This document shows, in pieces, positions 53,715 to 62,907 of a DNA stretch of 64,000 nt; positions within the stretch are counted from its first letter, which is position 1; each line of letters opens with the position of its first letter. The DNA is taken from positions 1 through 64,000 of the forward strand of contig JAMFSK010000128.1 in assembly GCA_026225235.1 (NCBI GenBank). Reading direction: 5' to 3'. The position numbers and the translations under genes were made by a program. The stretch comes from Burkholderiales bacterium (GTDB lineage: Bacteria > Pseudomonadota > Gammaproteobacteria > Burkholderiales > Burkholderiaceae). Below the pieces are notes generated by a model that saw only the letters and a list, made by a program, of their open reading frames with translations, did no database searches and was not told where the DNA came from.

Positions 53715-55199
53715 ATGGACACTGTCATGCATCGCGATCTCTCTTCCTTGTCTCTGAAGGACCCTGACCTGTTTCGTACCCAGGCCTACGTCGATGGCCA
53801 GTGGATCGAAGCCGACGACCAGACCTCGTTCGAGGTCGTTGATCCTGCACGCCGCGTACCCATCGCGAGCGTGCCGAAACTCGGCGTGGCCGAGACGCGT
53901 CGCGCCATCGACGCGGCTGCCAAGGCGGGCCCGGCATGGCGCGCAATGACTGCGGCCAAGCGAGGTGCAATTTTACGCAAATGGCGCGATCTCATGATCG
54001 AGAACGCTGACGATCTGGCGCAGATCATGACCGCCGAGCAAGGCAAGCCGCTGGCCGAAGCCAAGGGCGAGATCACCTATGCGGCTTCGTTTCTCGAGTG
54101 GTTCGGCGAAGAAGCCAAGCGCCTCTACGGCGACACGATTCCGTCACCGGCTGGCGACAAGCGTCTCATCGTCACGAAGGAACCGATCGGCGTCTGCGCG
54201 GCAATCACGCCCTGGAACTTCCCGGCTGCGATGATTACGCGCAAGGTCGCCCCTGCGCTCGCGGCCGGCTGCACGATCGTGGTCAAGCCGGCAGAAGCGA
54301 CGCCGCTGTCAGCGTTCGCGCTGGCCGTGCTGGCCGAACGCGCGGGCGTGCCTGCCGGCGTGCTCAATATCGTGACCGGCGACCCGAAAGTCATCGGCGC
54401 CGAGATGACCGCCAGCCCGATCATCCGTAAATTGTCGTTCACGGGTTCAACGCCGATCGGCCGTCTGTTGATGGAACAAAGCGCACCGACCCTGAAGAAG
54501 CTCTCGCTCGAACTCGGCGGGAACGCACCGTTCATCGTCTTCGAAGATGCCGACCTTGATGCTGCTGTCGAGGGCGCGGTGGCGTCGAAGTATCGCAATG
54601 CGGGGCAAACATGCGTCTGTACCAATCGTTTCTATGTGCATGAAGCGATCTATGACGCGTTCGCAGAGAAGCTTGCTGCCGCCGTGTCGAAGCTTTCGAT
54701 CGGCAATGGTTTTGAAACGGGTGTCACGCTGGGACCGCTGATCAACGATGCCGCGATCGAGAAAGTCGAGCGTCACGTGCGCGATGCCGTCGAGCATGGC
54801 GCGAAAGTGGTGACCGGCGGCAAGCTTCATGCGCTGGGCGGCACGTTCTATGAGCCGACCGTGGTGACGGGCGTGACCCAGTCGATGAAATTCGCAACTG
54901 AGGAAACATTCGGGCCTGTTTCGCCGCTCTTCCGTTTCAGCACCGATGCAGAGGCCATCGCGATGGCCAACGCCACCGAGTTCGGCCTGGCCGCCTACTT
55001 CTTCAGCCGCGACATCAGCCGCGTCTGGCACGTAGCCGAAGCGCTCGAATACGGCATGGTCGGCATCAACACCGGCCTCATCTCAAACGAAGTCGCACCG
55101 TTCGGCGGCGTCAAACAATCGGGCATGGGCCGCGAAGGCTCGAAGTACGGAATTGAGGATTACCTGGTGGTGAAGTATTGGTGTATTGGCGGGGTTTAA
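53715..55199 (+). CDS. gabD: Succinate-semialdehyde dehydrogenase
   Basis: A 494-residue aldehyde dehydrogenase of the GabD type. Catalytic C300 (NAGQTCVCTNRFYVH) and E266 (LELGGNAPFIVF); the second cysteine two residues on (C302) is typical of GabD enzymes and can form a redox disulfide. FTGSTPIGRLLMEQ and the C-terminal GGVKQSGMGREGSKYGIEDY are conserved. It completes GABA breakdown to succinate at the end of the puuC unit. The GABA aminotransferase itself is not obvious unless the SpuC-like enzyme fills that step. Start 53715 or 53727. Confidence 0.93.
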   Translation: MDTVMHRDLSSLSLKDPDLFRTQAYVDGQWIEADDQTSFEVVDPARRVPIASVPKLGVAETRRAIDAAAKAGPAWRAMTAAKRGAILRKWRDLMIENADDLAQIMTAEQGKPLAEAKGEITYAASFLEWFGEEAKRLYGDTIPSPAGDKRLIVTKEPIGVCAAITPWNFPAAMITRKVAPALAAGCTIVVKPAEATPLSAFALAVLAERAGVPAGVLNIVTGDPKVIGAEMTASPIIRKLSFTGSTPIGRLLMEQSAPTLKKLSLELGGNAPFIVFEDADLDAAVEGAVASKYRNAGQTCVCTNRFYVHEAIYDAFAEKLAAAVSKLSIGNGFETGVTLGPLINDAAIEKVERHVRDAVEHGAKVVTGGKLHALGGTFYEPTVVTGVTQSMKFATEETFGPVSPLFRFSTDAEAIAMANATEFGLAAYFFSRDISRVWHVAEALEYGMVGINTGLISNEVAPFGGVKQSGMGREGSKYGIEDYLVVKYWCIGGV

Positions 55200-55351
55200 G
55201 GTTTTTCCGCGTCGGATTCATCCGATTCAACCGCTGTAGCAATTCACGCAGTCGGACGGGCGCGGTATGGATTCACCGCCGCATCCCGTCACGACTTGCT
55301 CCGCGCGGTGCTTGTCTTCCTTTGCGAGCAGGTCTCTAGACGGAGCGCGCG

Positions 55352-55621
55352 TTGCTTTACCCTGCCTATACTCATCCCGGAGACATTGAGCACGCCTTCG
55401 GTGTCCTACTTCCGGATTTTCCAGGCTGTTTCTCCGCGGCCCTCCAAGAGCAAGACATCGCGTCGAACGTGCAGGAAGCCGTAGAGGCCCACTTTTCCGA
55501 CGAAGACCGCATGCCTCCTCCGTCGAAGCTCGAGTCGTTTCGGGGTGATCCCTCGTTTCAAGGCGAATTCCGGAGGTTGATCGACATCGATCTCACATGG
55601 GCCACAACGCGAGCCTCTTAA
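55352..55621 (+). pseudogene. Truncated HicB-family antitoxin
   Basis: An 89-residue frame matching the N-terminal half of HicB antitoxins: LYPAYTHPGDIEHAFGVLLP, then DFPGCFSAALQEQDI and VQEAVEAHF. Full-length members continue with a ribbon-helix-helix DNA-binding domain after the DIDL segment. Here DIDLTWATTRAS is followed at once by a stop. The start codon is TTG where relatives have ATG, although GGAG lies upstream. No hicA toxin gene is next to it. It is probably a decayed or orphan antitoxin; a functional short form cannot be excluded. Confidence 0.7.
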
Positions 55622-55927
55622 CGCTTTCGTTCCGTCGCGATCCTCGCCTCATTTTTTTCCACCCCTTCATCTGCCCTGATCGCCACGGCCCACATAGGCC
55701 GCGCTGTCAATCGATTCGTACACTACCGATCTTCGTGTGATGTCGCACAGAGGGAAGAAATTTGAACCTCTACGCTGCGTCTGCGAACTGTAAGTTTCGA
55801 TGCTTTCACGGGGGTGAGGCCGGTCGCAGACGATTCGGCGAGCCCCGCCAGACGCTCGGGAAGCGAGTTCCTTGAGCTGTGCCCAGCCTAGGGCAACGGG
55901 TTTGCCTGCTTCTTCGTGGAGCCTTCG
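55622..55927. other. Upstream region of the A-T-TE gene
   Basis: About 300 bases between the HicB remnant and the adenylation-carrier-thioesterase gene, presumably carrying the promoter of the latter. A T-tract at about 55652-55660 has no hairpin in front of it. I looked for a lux-type palindrome of the CTGT-N10-ACAG kind and found none. No reading frame here is convincing. Confidence 0.45.
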
Positions 55928-58900
55928 ATGGATCGTCCGGAATTGCCCAACGCCTCTGCAGATACTCCCGCCCGCGAGCCGCTCCATACGCCACGGCCCG
56001 ATCAAGTCGCCGCCTCGCAGTTGAGCGCGTTCGTCGCAGCCCTGCAAAAGCACACGGGGCGAACATTCCCGTCTTACGAAGCCCTCCACGACTTTTCGGC
56101 GCGAGACTTCCGAACGTTCTGGCAATTCCTGTTGCAAAGCACACAGGAGCTCAACTGGGGCGGCAACAGCGAACCTGTCTGCGTCGGCGACGAGATTGAA
56201 CGTGCAAGCTTCTTCCCGCAGGTTGAACTCAATTTCGCCGACAACCTCCTTGGCCTGACAGTAGCAGATGCCGATGCACCCGCGCTCACCGCCGTTCACG
56301 CTGATGGCCGACAAGTACGGCTCACGCGTGGCGAACTACGCAGCCGCGTCGCACGTCTCGCACAAGCCCTTTCCGCATGGGGGGTCCGAGAGGGCGACCG
56401 CGTCGTCGGCGTCATGCGCAACGATGCCGACGCCGTTGTCGCCGCACTCGCTGTCGCCGCACTTGGCGCCACCCTGTCAACCGCCGCACCCGAAATGAGT
56501 GTCGAGACCATCCTCGACCGCTTCACGCCACTCACCCCGCGCCTGCTGTTCGCGCACACGACGATGCGCGCGTTCGACAAGGGCATGTCGATCGCCAGCA
56601 ACGTCGCAGAGATCGCGGCAGCCCTCCCCTCGCTTGAAGGCATTGTCAGCCTGGATGACGGGAACCTGCCCAGCACCGTCAAGCAAGCAGTTCATTCAAT
56701 GAGCGCGATGATCGACAAGGGTGATGCCAGCCAGTTCGTGTGGCGGCGTTTCCCGTTCAATCAGCCGCTGTTCATCATGTTTTCGTCCGGCACCACGGGC
56801 AAGCCAAAGTGCATCATGCACGGCGCAGGCGGTACGCTCCTCGAACACCTCAAAGAGCATCGCCTGCATAGTGACCTGCGCCCCGGCGACAAGATGTATT
56901 TCCACACCAGTTGCGCATGGATGATGTGGAACTGGCAGTTGTCGGCTCTGGCCTCGGGCGTCGAGATCGTCACCTATGACGGACCGATCTCAGCCGTCGA
57001 CACACTGTGGCGTCTGGTCGCCGATCAGCAGGTGACGGTGTTCGGCACCAGCCCGGCGTACCTCAAGATGTGTGAGGACGCGGGTCTCGTGCCCGGTCAG
57101 CAGTTTGATCTGGGAGCACTGCGCACCATGATGTCGAGCGGCGCCGTCCTGTTCGATTCGCAGTTCCAGTGGGTCTGCGATCATGTGAAACCGCTGCAGT
57201 TGCAGTCGATCTCCGGTGGCACCGATATTCTCGGCTGTTTCGTATTGGGCAACCCGAACCTGCCTGTGTACTCAGGCGAGGCGCAGTGCAAGAGTCTGGC
57301 GCTCGACGTCCAGGCACTGGACGAGGGAGAGCCCACGCACGGCATCGGTCAGTTGGTCTGCGCGAATCCCTTCCCTTCGCGACCGCTTGGCTTCTTTGGC
57401 GATGTCGACGGTGCAGCGTTTCACAAGGCTTATTTCGCAAGCAATCCAGGCGTCTGGACGCATGGCGACCTGATCGAAATCTCGCAGGAAGGCTCGGTGC
57501 GCTTGCGCGGACGGTCCGACGGTGTATTGAATGTACGCGGCATCAACGTTGGCCCGGGCGAGATCTATCGCGTCCTCAACGACATTCCTGAAATCGTCGA
57601 AGCGATGGCCGTCGAGCAGCGCTCGCCCGGTGCTTCGAGCGGCCCGTCGATTGCGGGTCAATTTGAGTCGCGTGTGGTCCTGCTGGTTGTGCTGCGCGAC
57701 GGCATCGCACTGAGCGGCTCCCTGGCCGCACGGGTGCGTCGTGATCTCGCACGCCGCGCATCGATTGCTCATGTGCCGGACCGGATCATTGCGGTGGGCG
57801 CGCTACCGTTCACGCACAACGGCAAGCCGTCCGAGGCCGCTGCGTGCAACGCAGTCAACGGGCTACCGGTCGGCAATACGGCTGCCCTGCGCAACCCCGA
57901 ATGCCTGGACACGATCCGTAGCCATCCCGCGCTGAATCTCGCGTCACGCGACATGCCGGCAATTGGCGCATCGCGCGCGGACCTCGAACACTATCTGCAA
58001 GCGCAGTGGGAAAAGCTGTTCGACTTCGCGCCGATCGGTCTCGACGACAACTTCTTCGACCTCGGCGGTCATTCCTTGCTCGCGGCAAGAATGCTGGCGG
58101 AAGTGCGCCAGGCGACCGGCCGTTCGATCCCCCTGTCGACCATGATGATCGCGCCGACGATCGCGCGACTGGCTTCGGTAATTGACTCCAGCGAACCGCC
58201 GCTGTCTTCGTCCTCGCTCATTGCCGTGCGTGCGGGCACGGGCACGCCCTTGTTTCTCGCGCATAGTGTGAGCGGCTCGGTCATGGAGTGCCTTGCGCTC
58301 GTGGGTGCACTGAACAGTCCGCGCCCCGTATTTGGCCTGCAGGCACGGGGCCTCGATGGCGAGGAACCGACCGAACCGCGCGTCGAAGACATGGCTGCGA
58401 GCTATATCGAGCAGATGCGCAAAGTCCAGCCGACTGGACCGTATGCCGTGGCCGGCTTTTCATTCGGCGGTCTGATTGCCTTTGAGATCGCCCAACAGTT
58501 ACGGCATGCCGGCGAGCAGATTGAACTGCTCTGCCTGCTCGATACTTACGTACACGAAGACTATTTGCCGTTGCGGGCGAGGCTGAACCATCAATGGGCG
58601 TCCGCAGGTATGCAATGGCGCAAACTACGTGGCATGTCCGCAACGGATTTGCCTGCCTTGTTGCTCCGTAAGCTCACCGGACTTGCCGATCGCATGCGCG
58701 TGCATGCGGGTCAAAGCGCGCACCGCCCCGACGCTTTTACGGCGACCTTGCCGCCCACGCTGCGCCGCGTGCGTGAGACACTGGGAGCCGCGATGAACAG
58801 CTACCGGCCGCAGCCCTACGATGCAGGGCCGATTGTTTTCTTACGTGCCGCGGTGACCGAGACGGGTCGTAGCGACCCTCTGCCCCTATGGCGCCACGTC

Positions 58901-59014
58901 GCCCGCGATGGGTTGGTAGTCGACGAAATATGTGGCGGACACGGTGACATGATTGTCGAGCCGAACGTGCAAGCGGTTGCGGCCCTGTTAGATCAGAGAC
59001 TGGCGCGAGCCTGA
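55928..59014 (+). CDS. Adenylation-carrier-thioesterase enzyme with acetoacetyl-CoA-synthetase-like A domain
   Basis: A 1028-residue NRPS-like enzyme. Residues about 30-650 form an adenylation domain of the acetoacetyl-CoA synthetase type: FWQFLLQSTQELNWGG near the N-terminus, P-loop FSSGTTGKPKCIMHG (about 285-299), then HTSCAWMMWNWQLSALASG, GRSDGVLNVRGINVGPGEIY and the terminal lysine K633 in THNGKPSE. A carrier domain follows, with S716 in DLGGHSLLA as the phosphopantetheine site. The C-terminus is a type I thioesterase (about 765-1025): nucleophile S845 in GFSFGG, D872, H1005 in GGHGD. No condensation or ketosynthase domain exists. It should load a short beta-keto or beta-hydroxy acid and release or dimerise it. 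The start at 55928 follows GGAGCC. A phosphopantetheinyl transferase gene follows directly. Confidence 0.92.
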   Translation: MDRPELPNASADTPAREPLHTPRPDQVAASQLSAFVAALQKHTGRTFPSYEALHDFSARDFRTFWQFLLQSTQELNWGGNSEPVCVGDEIERASFFPQVELNFADNLLGLTVADADAPALTAVHADGRQVRLTRGELRSRVARLAQALSAWGVREGDRVVGVMRNDADAVVAALAVAALGATLSTAAPEMSVETILDRFTPLTPRLLFAHTTMRAFDKGMSIASNVAEIAAALPSLEGIVSLDDGNLPSTVKQAVHSMSAMIDKGDASQFVWRRFPFNQPLFIMFSSGTTGKPKCIMHGAGGTLLEHLKEHRLHSDLRPGDKMYFHTSCAWMMWNWQLSALASGVEIVTYDGPISAVDTLWRLVADQQVTVFGTSPAYLKMCEDAGLVPGQQFDLGALRTMMSSGAVLFDSQFQWVCDHVKPLQLQSISGGTDILGCFVLGNPNLPVYSGEAQCKSLALDVQALDEGEPTHGIGQLVCANPFPSRPLGFFGDVDGAAFHKAYFASNPGVWTHGDLIEISQEGSVRLRGRSDGVLNVRGINVGPGEIYRVLNDIPEIVEAMAVEQRSPGASSGPSIAGQFESRVVLLVVLRDGIALSGSLAARVRRDLARRASIAHVPDRIIAVGALPFTHNGKPSEAAACNAVNGLPVGNTAALRNPECLDTIRSHPALNLASRDMPAIGASRADLEHYLQAQWEKLFDFAPIGLDDNFFDLGGHSLLAARMLAEVRQATGRSIPLSTMMIAPTIARLASVIDSSEPPLSSSSLIAVRAGTGTPLFLAHSVSGSVMECLALVGALNSPRPVFGLQARGLDGEEPTEPRVEDMAASYIEQMRKVQPTGPYAVAGFSFGGLIAFEIAQQLRHAGEQIELLCLLDTYVHEDYLPLRARLNHQWASAGMQWRKLRGMSATDLPALLLRKLTGLADRMRVHAGQSAHRPDAFTATLPPTLRRVRETLGAAMNSYRPQPYDAGPIVFLRAAVTETGRSDPLPLWRHVARDGLVVDEICGGHGDMIVEPNVQAVAALLDQRLARA

Positions 59015-59080
59015 CGCTTGCGGTCGCAATGCACACACACACGCCGCCGCGAGCGTCAGACGCAAAGAGGTAGAAACACG

Positions 59081-59857
59081 ATGCATCACAGACCCTTCAC
59101 GACTTCTGCAGCAAGCACTTGCGACGCGCATTTACTTCGAAACGTCGGGCACCTCACCCTGCCGGAGAAGACGGTGCAAGTGTGGGTACTCCGCGACGCG
59201 TTGGTCGAATCCGTTGCCTCGGAGCTGGGTCATGTGTTGTCGCCAGACGAACGTCAACGCGCCCGGCGCTACAAACGCGAGCCCTATCGCAACCGCTTCG
59301 TGGCACGACGGAGCGCACTACGTTGTCTGCTCGGCAGCTACCTCGATCGCGCCTCGGACGCCATAGAATTCAGCGTAACGGATTCGGGGCGCCCCTATGT
59401 GCAGCAGCGGGGAGCGCGGGAACTCGCGTTCAACGTCTCACATACTGACGGCATGGCTGTGATGGCTTTCGCGTGGAACTGCCAGCTTGGCGTGGATGTG
59501 GAAAGGCTCATCGATGGGATCGACGTTGCCGGTATCGGTCATGAAGTGTTTTCCGTCAGCGAGGAACGCACGTTGAACGACGCGCATCTCGATCCGTCGA
59601 CTACGTTTTTTCGTATCTGGACACGCAAGGAAGCGCTTATGAAGGCGCTTGGCGCGGGACTGTCGTCTGAGGCGAAGTCTTTTACAACCCGCGACGATTC
59701 CGAACTCGGCGAAGGTCACTGGCGCGCTTCGAAGGATGGCATCCCTGTGACAGGCTGGACATACCTCGATATGAACCTCGGCCCTCAAGTCAGCGGCGCG
59801 CTGGCCGTGTCACTTGAAGATGCAGAGGTCTCGGTGCGACCTTGCGCGACTCAATGA
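59081..59857 (+). CDS. 4-prime-phosphopantetheinyl transferase, Sfp type
   Basis: A 258-residue enzyme that attaches the phosphopantetheine arm of CoA to carrier proteins. Sfp-type motifs are complete: FNVSH (residues 117-121), the Mg-binding GVDVER (D139, E141) and the FFRIWTRKEALMKALG block (W180, K183, E184). The start at 59081 follows AAGAGG. An in-frame codon at 59018 would add 21 basic residues without family match. It lies 66 bases after the adenylation-carrier-thioesterase gene, whose S716 is the obvious target. Confidence 0.93.
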   Translation: MHHRPFTTSAASTCDAHLLRNVGHLTLPEKTVQVWVLRDALVESVASELGHVLSPDERQRARRYKREPYRNRFVARRSALRCLLGSYLDRASDAIEFSVTDSGRPYVQQRGARELAFNVSHTDGMAVMAFAWNCQLGVDVERLIDGIDVAGIGHEVFSVSEERTLNDAHLDPSTTFFRIWTRKEALMKALGAGLSSEAKSFTTRDDSELGEGHWRASKDGIPVTGWTYLDMNLGPQVSGALAVSLEDAEVSVRPCATQ

Positions 59858-59885
59858 GCACCTGAAAAACCCCGTCTAGGTCCAC

Positions 59886-59910
59886 TTTTACGCGACTTCT
59901 CTACGTAAAA
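59886..59910. terminator. AT-rich hairpin between converging genes
   Basis: TTTTACG/CGTAAAA stem (59886-59892 with 59904-59910) and an 11-base loop, between the phosphopantetheinyl transferase gene and the converging oxidase. Each strand ends the stem in A/T-rich sequence, so it could act in both directions, but it is weak. Confidence 0.4.
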
Positions 59911-60035
59911 ATGCAGATAGTCGACTAAAACATCGATTTTTCTCGATTTCCTGATGCGCCCGCTCACTGCTCTAAGGTTCACCGCAAGTATCTCGGAGGG
60001 GTCACTCCTCTTGGCGGCAAGAAACACCCACACGC

Positions 60036-61328
60036 CTACACCCCCAGCGCTTCCCTCACCCGGTGATACATAAACCCGAGTTCGAGCACGGGCCGACGGA
60101 ACAGCTCGCCTCCCGGAATGCGCCGGTGTTGGATCCGGGCGAGCAAGTCGAAGCTGCCGGCTTGCCCGGCGATCGCTTCGGCCGTGATGCGACCGGCGAC
60201 GCCCGTGAGCGCGACGCCATGTCCCGAGAAGCCCTGCAGATAGTAGATGTTCGGTGCGAGCCGTCCGAAGTCGGGTGCGCGGTTCTGTGTCACGTCGACA
60301 TAACCGCCCCACGCATACTCGACCTTTATGTCGCGCAATTGCGGAAAGACCGACAGCATGCGCTGGCGTAACACGGGCGAGACAGCTTGCGGGTCCATGT
60401 AGGCAGTCGTGGCGCGACCGCCAAACAGCAGTCTGTCGTCGTTCGACACGCGGAAGTAGTCAAGAAAGAAGTTGTTGTCGCACACGGCCACACGGTCGCG
60501 AATCAGACTCGCGGCAAGCTCGGGTTCCATGCGTTCGGTCGCGACAATGAACGAGCCGATCGGTGCGATGCGGTCATGCACGCGCGGCAGCACCCGGCCA
60601 ATGCTCGCGTTGCCCGCGATCACCAGGAAGCGGCAATGGACGGCGCCCTGCTCCGTCTCGACAACCGGCTTGTCGCCTTCAACGATCCGCTTCACAGGAC
60701 TGTGCGAGTGAATCACAACACCCGCATTGCGCGCGGCCGCGGCAAGTCCGAGGCAGTACTTGAGGGGATGAATATGCCCGGAATAACTGTCATACACACC
60801 GCTCAGATACCGTTCGGAATCGATGCGCTCATGCGCATCATCGAGCCAGCTCAGATGCGGATAGTCGAAGCGCTGCTCGACCATATCCATCCACGCGCGC
60901 AATTCAGGCACACGCTTGGAACGCGTCGCAACGGTCAGATAGCCAGGCACGAAGTCGCAGTCGATCGAGTACTTCGCAATACGCTCACGCAGCAGACCCA
61001 CCGCATCGACCGATAGCCTCCACGCACGCTTGGCGTCTTCACCGAGCTGGTCCGCCACGACATGGTCGTTAGCGAAGCCCACCAATGCCTGGCCGCCATT
61101 GCGCCCCGATGCCCCCCAGCCAGGCTCATGTGCGTCGACCACAACGACCGAGAAACCTTTTGCACGCAGATCGAGCGCCGTCGAAAGACCCGAAAAACCC
61201 GCACCAATCACACAGACGTCTGCATCGATAGTCCCGAGCAAAGGTGGGTCATCAGCAGGCCGCGTCACCGTGGCTTCGTAGTAGGAACGCCGGATCAGCG
61301 GATCGTCATCGCGTGCATCAACAGTCAT
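60036..61328 (-). CDS. FAD-dependent oxidoreductase, second PuuB-like protein
   Basis: A 430-residue DAO-family flavoprotein, clearly paralogous to the protein at 39443-40738: VIGAGFSGLSTALDLRAKGF (about 40-59), GWGASGRNGGQALVGFAND (about 72-90) and the C-terminal GFSGHGVALTGVAGRITAEA. It is probably another gamma-glutamylputrescine or related amine oxidase. It stands apart from the main putrescine cluster, between the natural-product pair and an exporter. Its substrate might be a different amine; sequence alone does not decide. Confidence 0.87.
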   Translation of the reverse strand: MTVDARDDDPLIRRSYYEATVTRPADDPPLLGTIDADVCVIGAGFSGLSTALDLRAKGFSVVVVDAHEPGWGASGRNGGQALVGFANDHVVADQLGEDAKRAWRLSVDAVGLLRERIAKYSIDCDFVPGYLTVATRSKRVPELRAWMDMVEQRFDYPHLSWLDDAHERIDSERYLSGVYDSYSGHIHPLKYCLGLAAAARNAGVVIHSHSPVKRIVEGDKPVVETEQGAVHCRFLVIAGNASIGRVLPRVHDRIAPIGSFIVATERMEPELAASLIRDRVAVCDNNFFLDYFRVSNDDRLLFGGRATTAYMDPQAVSPVLRQRMLSVFPQLRDIKVEYAWGGYVDVTQNRAPDFGRLAPNIYYLQGFSGHGVALTGVAGRITAEAIAGQAGSFDLLARIQHRRIPGGELFRRPVLELGFMYHRVREALGV

Positions 61329-61419
61329 ATCGAAAGTTCGTATTGGAAGATCGGAGAAAGGTATCCCGACATGATCGACGCGCCACTAAGCCTTGGCAAG
61401 ATGCCAATACCCCTTGGTA

Positions 61420-62844
61420 CTAAAGTTCGCTCGCCTGCTCGACCTTGGCCGCTTCCATCTTCTCGGGCGTCAACTGCAAGAAAATCCAGGCCGAGGCGGA
61501 CGTAATCAGACCCACACAAATGAAGGTCGCATGAAATGCGGGCAAGGCCTTGATGAGATCCTGCTGCGGCCCGAGATGATTGCGAAAGGTCTGCAGCAAG
61601 GCGCCAGCAGAGGTCACTGCAAGACTCATCGACAGCATCTGGACCATCGACAGCAAACTGTTGCCGCTGCTCGCGCCGCTTCGCCCAAGGTCTTTCAGCG
61701 TAATGGTGTTCATGCCGGTGAACTGGATCGAGTTCGCGGCGCCGAACAGGGCAAGCTGGATTACGAGGGTCCAGATGGGCAGGTTCGGCGAGATCAGCGC
61801 AAACGAGGCCATCATTAGCCCGACGAAAAAGGTATTCGCGACGAGTACACGCCGGTAACCATGACGTTCAATCAGAGAGGTCGCAAGACGTTTGGACAGC
61901 ATGCCCGCAAAGGTCGTCGGCAGCATCATCAGGCCCGCCTGAATCGGCGAGTAGCCGAGGCAGACCTGCAGCACCAGCGGAATCAGAAACGGCATGCCAC
62001 CGTTGCCGATCCGCGCGAACAGATTGCCGAGCAAGCCGACACTGAAGGTATGGATCTTGAAGAGATCAAGCGAAAACAGCGGCGCTGCATGGCGCGAGGC
62101 ATGCAAACCATACGCCGTCAAAAAGGCCATGCTTGCAATCAGCAACATCAGCACGGTCGCGTGCTCGAAGCCGAGTTCGGCAAGCCCGTCGAGCGAGAAA
62201 GAGATCGCCAGCATGAACAAGGCCAGCAACACGTAGCCGCTCATGTCGAAACGCGCGAGCCCGCTGATCTTGCTGTTCGGCATGTAGAGGACGGTCGCAA
62301 TGCCGCCGACGATACCGACTGGCACATTGATGAGAAACACCCAATGCCACGAGAAGGTTTCCGTCAACCAGCCCCCGAGCGTTGGCCCGATCAGCGGCCC
62401 GACCATGCCGGGAATCGCGACGAAGCTGAGCGCCTGAAGATAGCGCTCCTGCGGGAAGGAACGTAATACGGCCAGCCGGCCGACCGGCAGAAGCATCGCC
62501 CCGCCGACGCCCTGCACGACACGCGCGATCACGAGGAACTCAAGCGAATGGGCGGCGGCGCAGAGCAAGGAGCCAATCACGAACAGGACAATCGCGGTCT
62601 GGAAGATCCGGCGGGTGCCGAAACGGTCGGCGAGCCAGCCCGAAGCGGGGATCACCACGGCCATCGTCAGTGAATAGCCGATGATGACTGACTGCATCCG
62701 CAACGGGCTTTCGCCGAGGCTATGGGCCATCGGCGGAAGCGCCGTGTTGACGATGGTCGAGTCGAGCGTCTGCATGAAGAAGCCGACCGCGACCACCCAC
62801 AACATGATGTTCAGCGATCGGTCATGCGCCGTATTGTCGGTCAT
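61420..62844 (-). CDS. mdtD: MFS multidrug exporter, MdtD/EmrB (DHA2) type
   Basis: A 474-residue proton-driven exporter with about 14 membrane helices. The N-terminal DHA2 motif FFMQTLDSTIVNTALPPMAH fits MdtD. Motif A GWLADRFGTRRIFQTAIVLF lies at about residues 68-87 and motif C IPGMVGPLIGPTLGG at about 146-160. MdtD-like proteins export drugs or iron-citrate-type compounds. The gene is upstream of and co-directional with the PuuB paralogue (91-base gap), so co-transcription is possible. A link with the convergent A-T-TE product is only a suggestion. Confidence 0.9.
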   Translation of the reverse strand: MTDNTAHDRSLNIMLWVVAVGFFMQTLDSTIVNTALPPMAHSLGESPLRMQSVIIGYSLTMAVVIPASGWLADRFGTRRIFQTAIVLFVIGSLLCAAAHSLEFLVIARVVQGVGGAMLLPVGRLAVLRSFPQERYLQALSFVAIPGMVGPLIGPTLGGWLTETFSWHWVFLINVPVGIVGGIATVLYMPNSKISGLARFDMSGYVLLALFMLAISFSLDGLAELGFEHATVLMLLIASMAFLTAYGLHASRHAAPLFSLDLFKIHTFSVGLLGNLFARIGNGGMPFLIPLVLQVCLGYSPIQAGLMMLPTTFAGMLSKRLATSLIERHGYRRVLVANTFFVGLMMASFALISPNLPIWTLVIQLALFGAANSIQFTGMNTITLKDLGRSGASSGNSLLSMVQMLSMSLAVTSAGALLQTFRNHLGPQQDLIKALPAFHATFICVGLITSASAWIFLQLTPEKMEAAKVEQASEL

Positions 62845-62907
62845 CGTGCATGCGCGCGGAAAAAGAAACCCTGATTTTACGCCGCGCGCATGCGGCCGTG
62901 GACCCGC

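Noticed and set aside
55622..55927. Quorum-sensing lux box upstream of the A-T-TE gene
   Set aside because: CTGT occurs twice but without an ACAG partner at the required distance.
55928..57880. Plain acetoacetyl-CoA synthetase
   Set aside because: The adenylation domain resembles that enzyme, but the carrier motif DLGGHSLLA and the complete thioesterase triad are in the same reading frame, so it is a multidomain synthetase.
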